Positions 1-8,866 of a stretch of DNA of 64,000 bases are shown in pieces. A model generated the notes under the pieces. It made no database searches. It had not been told where the DNA came from and saw only the letters and a list, made by a program, of their open reading frames with translations. Origin of the DNA: Clostridiales bacterium S5-A14a. GTDB taxonomy: Bacteria > Bacillota > Clostridia > Peptostreptococcales > Anaerovoracaceae. A program made the translations under genes and the position numbers. The stretch is from contig JRNA01000003.1 of the NCBI GenBank assembly GCA_000758905.1, positions 1-64,000 on the forward strand. Reading direction: 5' to 3'. Numbering within the stretch: the first letter of the stretch is position 1; each line of letters starts with the position of its first letter.

Positions 1-80
1 CGTCTTTAGGCGCGGGTCAGTTAGAGGGGCTTATAGCCCCAGTTCGAACCACCCGTTTTACGGGTGGCACCGATTATGGG
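1..80 (+). mobile_element. Possible right end of an IS200/IS605-type element (two adjacent hairpins)
   Basis: Two perfect stem-loops lie side by side: GGGGC-TTATA-GCCCC (about 27-41) and CCACCCG-TTTTA-CGGGTGG (about 50-68), separated by AGTTCGAA. Closely spaced hairpins with a GTTCGAACC junction resemble the structured 3' ends and guide-RNA regions of tnpB-carrying IS200/IS605 elements. This is a remembered resemblance, not an alignment. The element would continue to the left of the window, so no transposase is visible. A short reading frame crosses the same bases and ends near 113. It could be the tail of tnpB or chance. It could also simply be a double terminator. Confidence 0.3.
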
Positions 81-170
81 ATATATCAAAAGAAAGAGTG
101 CGTTGATGATTTTTGATAAGTATGAAAATTTGACATTGGTCTCAAAGGTTGATTTTTTTGCAAAAAACTA

Positions 171-199
171 TTGACATTCATACAAATTTGACATACTAT
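171..199 (+). promoter_or_regulatory. sigma-A-type promoter of the padR operon
   Basis: TTGACA at 171-176, a 17-bp spacer and TACTAT at 194-199. The heptamer TTGACAT recurs at 130-136, 171-177 and 188-194, with related AGACAT copies near 242 and 272, so the region may carry repeated operator half-sites, for example for the PadR protein encoded just downstream. The leader to the ATG at 321 is about 115 nt and very AT-rich. Confidence 0.55.
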
Positions 200-320
200 A
201 TAAAAAGCTCATATATATAAAATATTTATATATACAAATTTCAGACATATTTTTAGCAAATATATCAAAGTTAGACATTGCAATATATAAATCAAAATTT
301 TATAGAAGTTTGGAGGTAAA

Positions 321-644
321 ATGTTTACAGTATCAGCAAGCATAATTGAACTTCTGATTCTATCCATTGTAAACCGGAAAGATTCCTACGGATACGATAT
401 TTCTCAGAGAATCAAGATGGTTTCAGACATTAAAGAGTCGACTCTCTATCCGATTTTAAAGAAGATGAATAAGAATGGATATCTTGAGAGCTACATGGAA
501 AACTACAATGGAAGAGCCAGAAAGTACTACAAAATAACAGAATCAGGCAAGGCACATCTTGAAGAAATGCAGTCGGAATGGGAAAGGTTTGTTTCGACAA
601 TAGATATGATAGGAGGGAAACATGAATCAAATCGGAAGAGATAA
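321..644 (+). CDS. PadR family transcriptional regulator
   Basis: A 107-residue winged-helix repressor of the small PadR class. The sequence shows the N-terminal PadR core (LLILSIVNRKDSYGYDI, then the STLYPILKKMNKNGYLES recognition-helix region) and the wing followed by RKYYKITESG. Start ATG 321 is preceded by GGAGG. Its 3' end overlaps the next gene by 23 nt. PadR, DUF1700 and DUF4097 genes in one operon are a common Firmicutes set. Small PadR proteins usually repress their own operon and respond to envelope or drug stress; the ligand here is unknown. Confidence 0.93.
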   Translation: MFTVSASIIELLILSIVNRKDSYGYDISQRIKMVSDIKESTLYPILKKMNKNGYLESYMENYNGRARKYYKITESGKAHLEEMQSEWERFVSTIDMIGGKHESNRKR

Positions 645-1209
645 ATATCTTAGCGAATTTAAGTCAAAAATATCAAAACTACCGCATGAAGAATATGAGG
701 ACGCGGTAAACTATTTTGTTGAATACATAGAAGACTCGGGGCTAGAAAACTATGAGGACATTTGTAAGGAACTTGGCACACCAAGGGAAGCTGCAAGCGA
801 ACTTATGGTAGGACTTTTGAAGGACAAGAACGCGAGGAAGAGAAATCCGAGCATCGTACTAATAGCTATTTTGGCAATCCTGAGCGCGCCTGTTTCAATC
901 CCAATATTTATGCTTTTAATTGCTATATTAGTCAGCGTAGGGGCACTCATCGTGGCAATATTTCTTGCATCAATTGCAGGTGTAGTTGGTGGCGGAGCCT
1001 TAGCGATAAAGACTATCATAGTTAGTATTGGAAGCATAGGAATCACATCATCAGGCGGAATGATTTTGTTTGGAACTTCATTGCTTGCAATAGGACTAAT
1101 TATACCGGTGGTATTGCTTGTGATAAAGCTAATACAGTGCTTGATACAACTTATAGCTAAACTTTACTATAGAATTATGAGGAGGAATAGGCATGAAAAA
1201 AACAACTAA
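622..1209 (+). CDS. DUF1700 family membrane protein
   Basis: 195 residues. The N-terminal roughly 75 residues are soluble and match the DUF1700 pattern (FKSKISKLPHEEYEDAVNYFVEYIED, then ELGTPREAASEL), which occurs together with PadR regulators. The rest is three to four hydrophobic segments (about 78-175) rich in Ile, Val, Gly and Ala, ending in a basic tail (RIMRRNRHEKNN). It overlaps padR at its start and the DUF4097 gene at its end, so the three genes are translationally coupled. The function is not known. It probably works with the DUF4097 protein at the membrane. Confidence 0.88.
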   Translation: MNQIGRDKYLSEFKSKISKLPHEEYEDAVNYFVEYIEDSGLENYEDICKELGTPREAASELMVGLLKDKNARKRNPSIVLIAILAILSAPVSIPIFMLLIAILVSVGALIVAIFLASIAGVVGGGALAIKTIIVSIGSIGITSSGGMILFGTSLLAIGLIIPVVLLVIKLIQCLIQLIAKLYYRIMRRNRHEKNN

Positions 1210-2011
1210 AACGCTGCTTATTGTATCACTTGTTTTGATTATTTTGGGCGGAGGACTTCTGATCGCGGGGGCACTATCAGGCGGCTGGGAGCAGCTAAAA
1301 CATACCGATCTGACATCTGGCAAGGAATATCGCGAGGAAGCAATTGACTACGATGAGGAATTCAACAAAATAGAAATAGATGCCCAGTCCTATCCAGTGA
1401 AGATTTTAAAAAGTAATGACACAAAGGCTCATCTCAGGATTCGAGCTGACGAAAATCACAATCTAAAGTTTGGAACTGAAGGCGATACCTTTAAAATCAC
1501 CGAGAAATATGAAGCAAAGAAGAACTTCAATATTGACCTGGGCATTTGGGACGAATTGCTTGGTATTGACAATGAAAAAATCATCTGTCTCTATCTGCCT
1601 GAAAAAGAGTATGAGAGCATAATTTTAAACGCTGATGCTGGGGACGTAGAAATAGAAGACCTGAAGGTTAAGAACCTAACCGCGGATCTCAAAGCCGGAA
1701 GTTTTGAACTCTATAATTTTTCTATTGAAACTGGTGATATTAAATGCAGTGCCGGGGCTGTAGATATTAAAGACAGTAGTTTGAATAATCTAAATATATA
1801 TGCAAGTGTCGGATCAATCGGAATTGAAAAGAGCAAGCTAAAGAACGTAAACCTCGAGGCAAAACTTGGTGACATCGATGTGAATGACTGCGAATATGAC
1901 GGCGGTTCTATGAGGGTGAATTTAGGCTCTATAGTTGATGATGGCACAAAATATATCACTCCGGTCAAGAAATACTTAGAAATAGATGATATGGATTCCG
2001 AATATGATTGA
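1193..2011 (+). CDS. DUF4097 family beta-strand repeat protein
   Basis: 272 residues. One N-terminal membrane segment (about 6-28, TLLIVSLVLIILGGGLLIAG) is followed by an extracytoplasmic domain of regularly spaced short beta repeats (DAGDVEIEDLKVKNL, KAGSFELYNF, SAGAVDIKDSSLNNL, SVGSIGIEKSKLKNV, KLGDIDVNDCEYDGG). This right-handed beta-helix-like pattern is typical of DUF4097. Start ATG 1193 has GGAGG 8-9 nt upstream and overlaps the DUF1700 gene by 17 nt. Last gene of the padR operon, followed by a strong terminator. The biochemical role is unknown. Confidence 0.88.
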   Translation: MKKTTKTLLIVSLVLIILGGGLLIAGALSGGWEQLKHTDLTSGKEYREEAIDYDEEFNKIEIDAQSYPVKILKSNDTKAHLRIRADENHNLKFGTEGDTFKITEKYEAKKNFNIDLGIWDELLGIDNEKIICLYLPEKEYESIILNADAGDVEIEDLKVKNLTADLKAGSFELYNFSIETGDIKCSAGAVDIKDSSLNNLNIYASVGSIGIEKSKLKNVNLEAKLGDIDVNDCEYDGGSMRVNLGSIVDDGTKYITPVKKYLEIDDMDSEYD

Positions 2012-2050
2012 TAAATATTCACATCCTATATGTAGTCAATATAGTTAAAC

Positions 2051-2078
2051 AAAAAGAGCTCATATTTGAGCTCTTTTT
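2051..2078. terminator. Bidirectional intrinsic terminator
   Basis: AAAAAGAGCTCA and TGAGCTCTTTTT pair perfectly (12 bp) around a TATT loop, giving a T tract on both strands. It lies between the convergent DUF4097 gene and the response-regulator gene. Confidence 0.9.
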
Positions 2079-2119
2079 GAATTATTTAGCTTAGGTGTAA
2101 TTTCGAGGGTAAATGGTTT

Positions 2120-2746
2120 TTAATCGTCTTCTATTACAAATCCTGTGATGCGGGCCTGTATCGCAAGTTGTGTTCGACTTGTAAATCCAGTCTTTTCCAA
2201 GAGATGCTTTATATGAGTTTTCACTGTGTTTAATGAGACTCCGAGCCTGTCGGCGATTTCGTCGTTGCCAACCCCTGTAGTCAATAGCCTTAGGACTTGA
2301 ATCTCCCTCGGTGTAAGCTCGGTGGAGTCAATCATTCCAAGCTTGACTCTTGGAGTCTCCAGTGGATAAATAGATTCTCCTGCCAATGTTCTTTCGATGA
2401 TTTTTAGGATTGTCTCTTCAGATACTTCTTTGTACCAGAAACTTTCGATACCAATCTCCTTTGCTCTATCCATCCACGATACTTCTGGCATGCTTGTTAC
2501 TGCGATAATCTTTAACTCTGGTTTCAATTTCTTTATCTTTTTAGCAGCATCAAGACCATTGGATCCGTCCTGCATCAGTATGTCCATAATCACTAGGTCG
2601 AGATTGCTGTTTAGTACATAGGTATCTGCAAACATGGCGGTGTCGACGCAGTAGACAACTTCGTAATCCGGGCATTGATTTATATATAGCTTGAACATTT
2701 CTCTAGAGATGAACTGATCATCTACAATCATTATTTTATAGGTCAT
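2120..2746 (-). CDS. LuxR/NarL family response regulator
   Basis: 208 residues. The receiver domain (1-120) has the acidic pair D9/D10, the phospho-acceptor D55 in LVIMDILMQDG, T84 and the conserved K106. The C-terminal LuxR HTH (about 140-200) has LTPREIQVLRLLTTGVGNDEIA followed by LNTVKTHIKHLLEKTG. The gene overlaps the upstream histidine kinase by 11 nt, so the two form a cognate pair. The regulated genes are not evident. Confidence 0.95.
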   Translation of the reverse strand: MTYKIMIVDDQFISREMFKLYINQCPDYEVVYCVDTAMFADTYVLNSNLDLVIMDILMQDGSNGLDAAKKIKKLKPELKIIAVTSMPEVSWMDRAKEIGIESFWYKEVSEETILKIIERTLAGESIYPLETPRVKLGMIDSTELTPREIQVLRLLTTGVGNDEIADRLGVSLNTVKTHIKHLLEKTGFTSRTQLAIQARITGFVIEDD

Positions 2747-4025
2747 AGTTTCCTCCTTTTGGCCAGGATAGATACAAGGTGAATTGCGAATCTAATTCTA
2801 TTTGCATTATACCACCGCAGTTTTTTATCCTTTGACGGATATTCTTGAGCCCACCCTTTTCTATTATTGGCTCCTTGACTGAGATTCCGTCATTTTTTAT
2901 CTTGCAATGGACATTAAAACTGTCCTCATATAAATCAATCCATATATTTTTAGCTTGACCGTGGCTAATGGCATTGTTAAGTGCTTCGTGAACTATATCA
3001 ACTAAGAGATTTAAATCGCCTTCGTTGCTAGGGATTTCACCATGCAAGTGTACCGAAACACCTATATCTTTTGCGGTGGAGATAAGTTTTTTGAATTTTG
3101 CTTCATTTTTCGAAGTATCATTATCTTCACCTAAGAAATTATCTTTTTCATCGAGCATTAAAAGGCTTTCCATCCATAAATTAATGAGCTTATCTCGATC
3201 TTCCTTTGTTTTTTCCTCCATATCCAAGTAGCGTTTAAAATATATGAGAGACTGACCAATCTTATCGTGAATTTTAATTTTTGCTTGCAAGATTTCCTTT
3301 TGCCTTGTATATTCCGCCACGTTCTTTTGATATTCTTTTAAACTTGCGTTAATCTTTTCAATCTGTCTATTCTTCTTTTCTATATCTTGATACAGACCCC
3401 ACTCAAGGGTGATTTTATAAGCCAAGGTTTCCCTTACATTTTCATGAAGAACTACCTTTATATGCCAAATATCTCCCAAGGCTTCTACTATGAGAGGCTC
3501 TTCTTGTAAGATACAAGCTTCATTTCTTATATTTTTGTTTCTAATCTTTTCTGCGCATACTAAATCATTTACGAGCATGTTTCCGAAGACTTCGTAACTA
3601 ATATCCTGCATTAACCTGTTGACCAAGAGCGGCGTGCCATCCAATTTCGAAAAACAGATGCCATCTGGTAGATTGTCCATACTTTCCTTGATGGAGTTCT
3701 TACCGATGGTATTACTGATAGTCTTTGAAAAATTAATGGCGAATATGATTTCAAAGCCACAGAGAAGCACATTGTAGATTATAAAGCAATGTAGAGGGAG
3801 TCCTATCAAAGCATTTGCCATGTGGAGCCTTCCTGTCCCAATTTCTGCTAAAATCTGAAACGGTAAAAAACTCAAAACAAAGAGGATAACACCTCGCACA
3901 AAATATTTAGAGCGAATTCCAAAATTTGCCGCTTCGACTAATATTCTTACACTCGAAATCAATATGGCTGTGTTAAATAGAAATAGGGCGGCAAGGTTAT
4001 AGATGCTTAGATTAAAAAGAGTCAT
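2736..4025 (-). CDS. Membrane sensor histidine kinase (HisKA_3-like)
   Basis: 429 residues. The first 105 or so residues carry three to four hydrophobic segments, followed by a PAS-like stretch (about 115-215), a coiled coil (about 215-250), a phospho-acceptor region with KIHDKIGQSL (His near 253) and a C-terminal GHKL ATPase domain with N box VHEALNNAISHG and G box KGGLKNIRQRI. This is the architecture of kinases paired with NarL/LuxR regulators, and its stop overlaps the regulator gene downstream. Upstream it overlaps by 4 nt the last fragment of a broken kinase-like gene. The ligand is unknown. Confidence 0.9.
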   Translation of the reverse strand: MTLFNLSIYNLAALFLFNTAILISSVRILVEAANFGIRSKYFVRGVILFVLSFLPFQILAEIGTGRLHMANALIGLPLHCFIIYNVLLCGFEIIFAINFSKTISNTIGKNSIKESMDNLPDGICFSKLDGTPLLVNRLMQDISYEVFGNMLVNDLVCAEKIRNKNIRNEACILQEEPLIVEALGDIWHIKVVLHENVRETLAYKITLEWGLYQDIEKKNRQIEKINASLKEYQKNVAEYTRQKEILQAKIKIHDKIGQSLIYFKRYLDMEEKTKEDRDKLINLWMESLLMLDEKDNFLGEDNDTSKNEAKFKKLISTAKDIGVSVHLHGEIPSNEGDLNLLVDIVHEALNNAISHGQAKNIWIDLYEDSFNVHCKIKNDGISVKEPIIEKGGLKNIRQRIKNCGGIMQIELDSQFTLYLSWPKGGNYDL

Positions 4026-5678
4026 GAATGCCTCCTTTCCAAAGAAATAAGTAAGTTAATTTCCTCATCTCCTATATCTTCACCAATCACGATTTCCCGT
4101 TTATCATAAACAGATTTATACTCCCTTAAGAAAGATTTTGGTTCTACGCCGGTAATTTTAATTTTTAGTGTAGGAATATTATCCTTTCGATATAGACTAA
4201 CATGCAGAGAGTCGATTCCAGGCATATAGAATTCCATTGCATATTGAAAAATTTCATAAAGACTTAGGCAATACTTTGCATCGAACCATCCATCTAGACT
4301 CCAATTGATACTGGTGTTAACGTTGCTTAGTTTCAAATAGTCAAGGGATTCGCAAAATGCAAGCTTCAGCTCAGCAAGATTCAAAGTCTTTTTATTCTTA
4401 GTAATCAAGAATAGGTTAGAGTATCTCTTGATATACACATCGAGAAAACAGGCATGCTTTAATTTTATTTCAAACATCTCCTCATCTTCTGGTAGATTCA
4501 ACAAAATATACTTAAGTTGATCGAACTGAGGTCTCAGCTTCATGTGAATATGTTCTCTTATCTCCTTCTGTTCCTCCACCATGACCATATCCTTCTCCAA
4601 TGTGCTCTTCGCCTTGAGAAGTTCATTTTCGCTTAGCATATCTTCGCTCATATCGATGAGTTTCCTTTTTAAATTATTAAAATCAGTAAAATCTACAAAC
4701 CAAAAAGATTTGCCGCCCTTGATATTCGCACTTTCAAGAAGGGTGTCCTAATTTATTAATATTGGATTAGAAAAGGAATCTTCAACGAGAGAATAATCTA
4801 TATCTCTGTACCTTTTTGGGCGGAAGATCATTTTCCCGTTTGAATCCACAATACCGATATTCAAAGATGACAATTGTAAGAATGATTCGTATCCCCTGTT
4901 AGAAGGCAGAAGTCTCATAAAGACTAAGGATTCAATAAATAGCACTACCATTAATATGTTAAACTCTGCACTCTTGAAAATAATTTTAAAATACTCGAAA
5001 GGCCCCCAACCTATCATGTATAGAAAAGTATAGACCCCCCCAGGTTAAAAGTATTAAGATCGGGAGAATGACCGAAGCCAAACGTCTATTTTTAAAAGAA
5101 GGCATCATTGTAAACACTAGGGTTAAAAGAGAAAGAAGCCCGATGTAGATAATTACGAAATAAAATACGGGACCGTACATATCAAGACCTCTGACATTTG
5201 GATCTACTGAGAAGACTAGTTCGTGGTAATTATTAGTTAAAATTAACACCGAAGTTACACAAGTAGGAATCCAAAGGAGATTCCAATATTTATTGATGTT
5301 TTCTCTCTCCGACTTACCGACGTGTAGGGATGTCAGAAAAACAAGCAGTATTAATACTAGTGGAAAAACAAAGTATAAGTTTCTTATGAGCCTGACGGCA
5401 TCCTCATTTTCCATAAGTATTTCGTACTTCACTGTTCTCACGGTAAGGTAGCAGATTAGAAGGAGGCCTATGATTCTAAACCTAGTAACGATGGAACTTC
5501 TAAGGACTCTATTCATCATGTTGTGCATCCAGATAAAAATTACAAATGTATAGAGGGCTAGGACTATAGTATTTACAGGGAAATCTACACAATTATAAAA
5601 ATCCAAGGCATGCAAAACACAAGCGATGAAAACGAAAAAGATTGAAATAATATAAATGATGATTTCTTTGCGATACAT
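4022..5678 (-). pseudogene. Disrupted 7TM histidine-kinase-like gene (frameshift plus in-frame stop)
   Basis: Three reading-frame pieces make one protein of about 550 residues. The first (5678-4986) encodes a 7TM module. The second (ends at 4748) continues the membrane region, and the third (4651-4022) has a DHp-like helix (KEIREHIHMKLRPQFDQLKYIL) and a weak ATPase-like end. Pieces two and three are in the same frame, separated only by a TAG at 4750-4748; the bases between translate smoothly (DTLLESANIKGGKSFWFVDF). Pieces one and two differ by +1 at a run of seven C on the plus strand (5035-5041). With six, the reading becomes WGVYTFLYMIGWGPF, a natural membrane segment. Start ATG 5678 has GGAGG. 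No clear ATP-binding N box remains, so it may have been a partner or receptor rather than an active kinase. Confidence 0.75.
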
Positions 5679-5928
5679 GGGACCCTCCTTTCAAAATGCA
5701 AAGTATAATTTAACAAAATGTTAATGTTTCATAAAAAGTAATTCTTAATTTAATTATATCAAAAATATTATTTTTATTCTAACCTAATATTTATTCACAA
5801 GAAAAATTTTAAAAATTTTACAAAAAATCATCCTTTTGGGTGATTTAATCCAAATACAAATTCAGTATAATGAATTTATAAATTTACAGCAATGGGCTTT
5901 TGTCAAAATTAAATATAGGAGGAAAACG
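5679..5928 (+). promoter_or_regulatory. Intergenic region with -10 element and leader hairpin
   Basis: AT-rich divergent intergenic region. A TATAAT at 5866-5871 with only a weak -35 (TTTAAT near 5844) is the best promoter candidate for the downstream gene. A 9-bp hairpin (AAATCATCC/GGGTGATTT, 5825-5846, TTTT loop) sits just upstream of it and may be a terminator-like or operator structure. Confidence 0.35.
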
Positions 5929-7263
5929 ATGGGATTTATACAAGCATTTAAAGGTTCACTGGGAGGAACCCTAGCAGATCAATGGAAAGAATTTTACGGA
6001 CCGATGCCAGGAGTGTCTGCGACTGCGGCATTGTTTCCAGGAGTACCTATGGGGACAAACAATGACAGAGGAGCAAATTACAAGGGAAATGACAATGTAA
6101 TTACAAATGGTAGCAAAGTTATTGTTCCAGAAGGTACGGCCCTAGTAACCGTTCAAGACGGAGCAATTACTAGCATAATTACAGAAATAGGTGGTTATGA
6201 ATACAGTCCAGATGATCCAAATTCAAAATCCATATTTTCAGGAGACGGACTAGTGGATTCCATAGTAAAAACATCCTGGGAAAAATTCAAGTTTGGAGGC
6301 ATACCTGCTACAAACCAACTAGTATTCTATGTAAATCTAAAAGAGATCCCCAATAATAGATTTGGCACTCAATCAGAAATATATTGGGACGATGCATTCT
6401 TCGGGACACAAGTAGGAGCAGTAACGAGAGGAACATATACAGTTCAAATCGTGGATCCAATCCTATTTTTAAAAAACTTCGTTCCTGTTAAATATCTAAT
6501 TTCTGGAGCACCTGCCTTTGATTTGAGCGACATGGATAACGAAGCGGCAGAACAACTTTTCAACGAAGTTGTTGGCAGTCTATCAGCAGCATTTTCAAAC
6601 TATACCAACGATCCAACTAGGGGTAATAGGATGAGCAAGATTCAAGGAGATCAAATTGGATTTGCAAAATCCCTTTCAGCTGCAGTAGAAGACGGTTACG
6701 AATGGAGATCCACTCGCGGTCTCGAGATAATAAAGACAGCCATCTTAGCTATCGAATATGACGAAGATACCAAGGAAATGATGAAGGATGTCAAGAGGGC
6801 AGATTCACTTTCAGGCGCTCGTGGAAATTCGTTTATGCAACAATCAGTGGCAAGAGGTATGCAAGCAGCAGGAGAAAATGGTGGCGGAGCAAACATGGCA
6901 TTCATGGGCATGGGTATGAACGCTGCGGGAAATGTGATGGGCGGAATGCAACAACCAAACGCAGGAAATTCCTACCAACCTAATTTCGGCGGAGGAATGA
7001 ATCAAAATCAGACCCAAAACCAAGGCTACGACAATCAAGGACAACCCCAAAACCAAGTCAACAATAATCAAGGACAAAACCTAAACCAAAACCAAGGCTA
7101 CGATAATCAAGGACAATCCCAAAATCCAAGCCAAGGACAACAAGCACAACAGCAAGGGGAAGATCCAACAGAAAAACTAATCAAGATGAAGAAACTTCTT
7201 GATGCAGGAGTCATATCTCAAGAAGAATTTGACAATATGAAAAGAGAATTACTTGGACTATAG
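5929..7263 (+). CDS. SPFH-domain (virion core-like) protein with SHOCT tail
   Basis: 444 residues from ATG 5929, chosen because AGGAGG lies 8 nt upstream; an in-frame ATG at 5836 lacks a ribosome site. Residues 1-290 match the YdjI-type SPFH/virion core family (opening MGFIQAFKGSLGGTLADQWKEF). A low-complexity Met/Gly then Gln/Asn-rich linker (about 310-405) holds an in-frame 72-nt repeat. The last 32 residues are a SHOCT module (EKLIKMKKLLDAGVISQEEF). SPFH proteins organise membrane microdomains. In Bacillus subtilis the ydjGHI genes act with a PspA-type membrane-stress response, and the next gene here is the YdjG-like partner, 8 nt downstream. Confidence 0.88.
   Translation: MGFIQAFKGSLGGTLADQWKEFYGPMPGVSATAALFPGVPMGTNNDRGANYKGNDNVITNGSKVIVPEGTALVTVQDGAITSIITEIGGYEYSPDDPNSKSIFSGDGLVDSIVKTSWEKFKFGGIPATNQLVFYVNLKEIPNNRFGTQSEIYWDDAFFGTQVGAVTRGTYTVQIVDPILFLKNFVPVKYLISGAPAFDLSDMDNEAAEQLFNEVVGSLSAAFSNYTNDPTRGNRMSKIQGDQIGFAKSLSAAVEDGYEWRSTRGLEIIKTAILAIEYDEDTKEMMKDVKRADSLSGARGNSFMQQSVARGMQAAGENGGGANMAFMGMGMNAAGNVMGGMQQPNAGNSYQPNFGGGMNQNQTQNQGYDNQGQPQNQVNNNQGQNLNQNQGYDNQGQSQNPSQGQQAQQQGEDPTEKLIKMKKLLDAGVISQEEFDNMKRELLGL
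7021..7124 (+). repeat. 72-bp in-frame repeat in Gln/Asn-rich linker
   Basis: A segment beginning CAAGGCTACGA recurs at 7021 and 7093 (72 nt, 24 codons apart), with about 30 nearly identical bases in each copy, encoding NQGYDNQGQ twice. It lies in the Gln/Asn-rich linker between the SPFH and SHOCT domains and may expand or contract by slippage. Confidence 0.7.
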
Positions 7264-7271
7264 GTGATTTT

Positions 7272-8789
7272 ATGGAAAATGAAGATATAAAAATAATAGA
7301 TACGAGCAGTGACCTAAAAGATGGTCAGATTAAGTGTCCGAAGTGCGGTTCTACAGACATAGAGACTAATACCAAGACTGGCAAACTTAGATGTAATTTC
7401 TGTAGACATGAGTTCGAACCAGAATTAGCGCCAGAAGACCAAGACATAAGCACCTTAGAAGGCACTACAATTGGTAGTGGAGCGGCAGACATTGACGAAG
7501 CGGCAGACGATATGATCACAGTTAAATGTGAAAGCTGTGGTGCAGAAGTAGTAATAGACACTAAGACCAACACTCAGGCTAGGTGCCACTGGTGTCGTAA
7601 TACACTTTCTATCAATAACAAAATACCGAATGGAGCAATCCCAGACGTTATTTTACCATTTAGTGTAACTAAGGGAGATGCCCAAGGAGAGATAGAAAAA
7701 TTTGTTAAACAAAGAAAATTCTTCGCTCATCCTACATTTACAAGGGAGTTTACTACAGAGAATATCTGTGGAGTCTACCTTCCTTATATGCTTGTGGATG
7801 TCAGCTCTCACATGAACCTATGTGGCGAAGGTGAAATCGAAACAGCAAGTTACGAAGTAGGGCATGGCGATGACAAACATACAGAGTACGACGCAGACTG
7901 CTATAAAATCGAAAGAGACTTCGATATTTTTATAGATGATCTATCAATAGAAGCTTCAACGGACAAACTGGATTACACATCAAAGGAAAAAACAACCAAT
8001 ATTATAAACGCTATCATGCCATTTGATACAGAAAATTGCGTTAAATTCAACGCTAATTACATGAAAGGCTACACTTCTGAAAAGAGGGATAGCAATATTG
8101 ATCTTCTAAAAGATCCCGTTTATGCACAAAGTTCTGATGTTGCAAGGCTTGCAGCAAAGGAAACTATTGAAGAATACGACAGAGGCGTAAGATGGGATGA
8201 GGAAAATTATAAGGTTAAAGGCGATTCCTGGAAAGCAGCCTATCTACCAGTGTGGCTCTATAGCTACATGCAGAAGAAAAACGGCAAAAATCTCCTTCAC
8301 TACGTAGCGGTAAACGCAAGAACAAAAGAGACTATGGGCAGCGTGCCTATAAACACCATTAAACTGTTTATCTGTTCAGTTCTTGTGGAGATCTTCGGAG
8401 GCATCATGGCCTTTGTTTTAAACATGGTCGCAGCTATGAGCATGTTTGACGATACGAAGTTTCAGGATATGAGAAACTTTTTCTGGATTCTCTTACTTTC
8501 AGGCTTTGTATTTTACTTCACAATGTACGCTAGATACAGAAATTCAGACGAAAGGCATCACTATGAATTCGAAACCAAGCATGAGATGAGTAATCTCAAG
8601 TGTGAAGACAAGTTCTCGGGGAAACTCACTGGACTTACCAATTCATTTGTTGAGGGGGAAAACTCATCAGAATTAAAGGGCGACAGGCTTGATCTGAACA
8701 AGGACCCAGGACTCAAAAAGGTTATAGATAAGGGACTACTTGATGAGATAGTAAAGAATAAGAAAAAAATCAATGATATATTTGATTAG
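7272..8789 (+). CDS. Zinc-ribbon membrane protein (YdjG-like)
   Basis: 505 residues. Two N-terminal CxxC...CxxC ribbons are visible: CPKCGSTD with LRCNFC (about 22-44) and CESCGAEV with ARCHWC (about 84-110). A large soluble middle follows, then two membrane segments (about 365-390 and 400-425) and a short cytoplasmic tail. This is the TFIIB-type zinc-ribbon protein found beside the SPFH/SHOCT protein, 8 nt upstream here. It is likely the membrane anchor or partner of that protein. Biochemical activity is unknown. Confidence 0.82.
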   Translation: MENEDIKIIDTSSDLKDGQIKCPKCGSTDIETNTKTGKLRCNFCRHEFEPELAPEDQDISTLEGTTIGSGAADIDEAADDMITVKCESCGAEVVIDTKTNTQARCHWCRNTLSINNKIPNGAIPDVILPFSVTKGDAQGEIEKFVKQRKFFAHPTFTREFTTENICGVYLPYMLVDVSSHMNLCGEGEIETASYEVGHGDDKHTEYDADCYKIERDFDIFIDDLSIEASTDKLDYTSKEKTTNIINAIMPFDTENCVKFNANYMKGYTSEKRDSNIDLLKDPVYAQSSDVARLAAKETIEEYDRGVRWDEENYKVKGDSWKAAYLPVWLYSYMQKKNGKNLLHYVAVNARTKETMGSVPINTIKLFICSVLVEIFGGIMAFVLNMVAAMSMFDDTKFQDMRNFFWILLLSGFVFYFTMYARYRNSDERHHYEFETKHEMSNLKCEDKFSGKLTGLTNSFVEGENSSELKGDRLDLNKDPGLKKVIDKGLLDEIVKNKKKINDIFD

Positions 8790-8866
8790 CGAAAACGAAG
8801 TCAAAACATAGATCGTGCGGAAAAGTTAATTCAGATATAAAAATTTAAGGAGGTAAAACGATTAAA

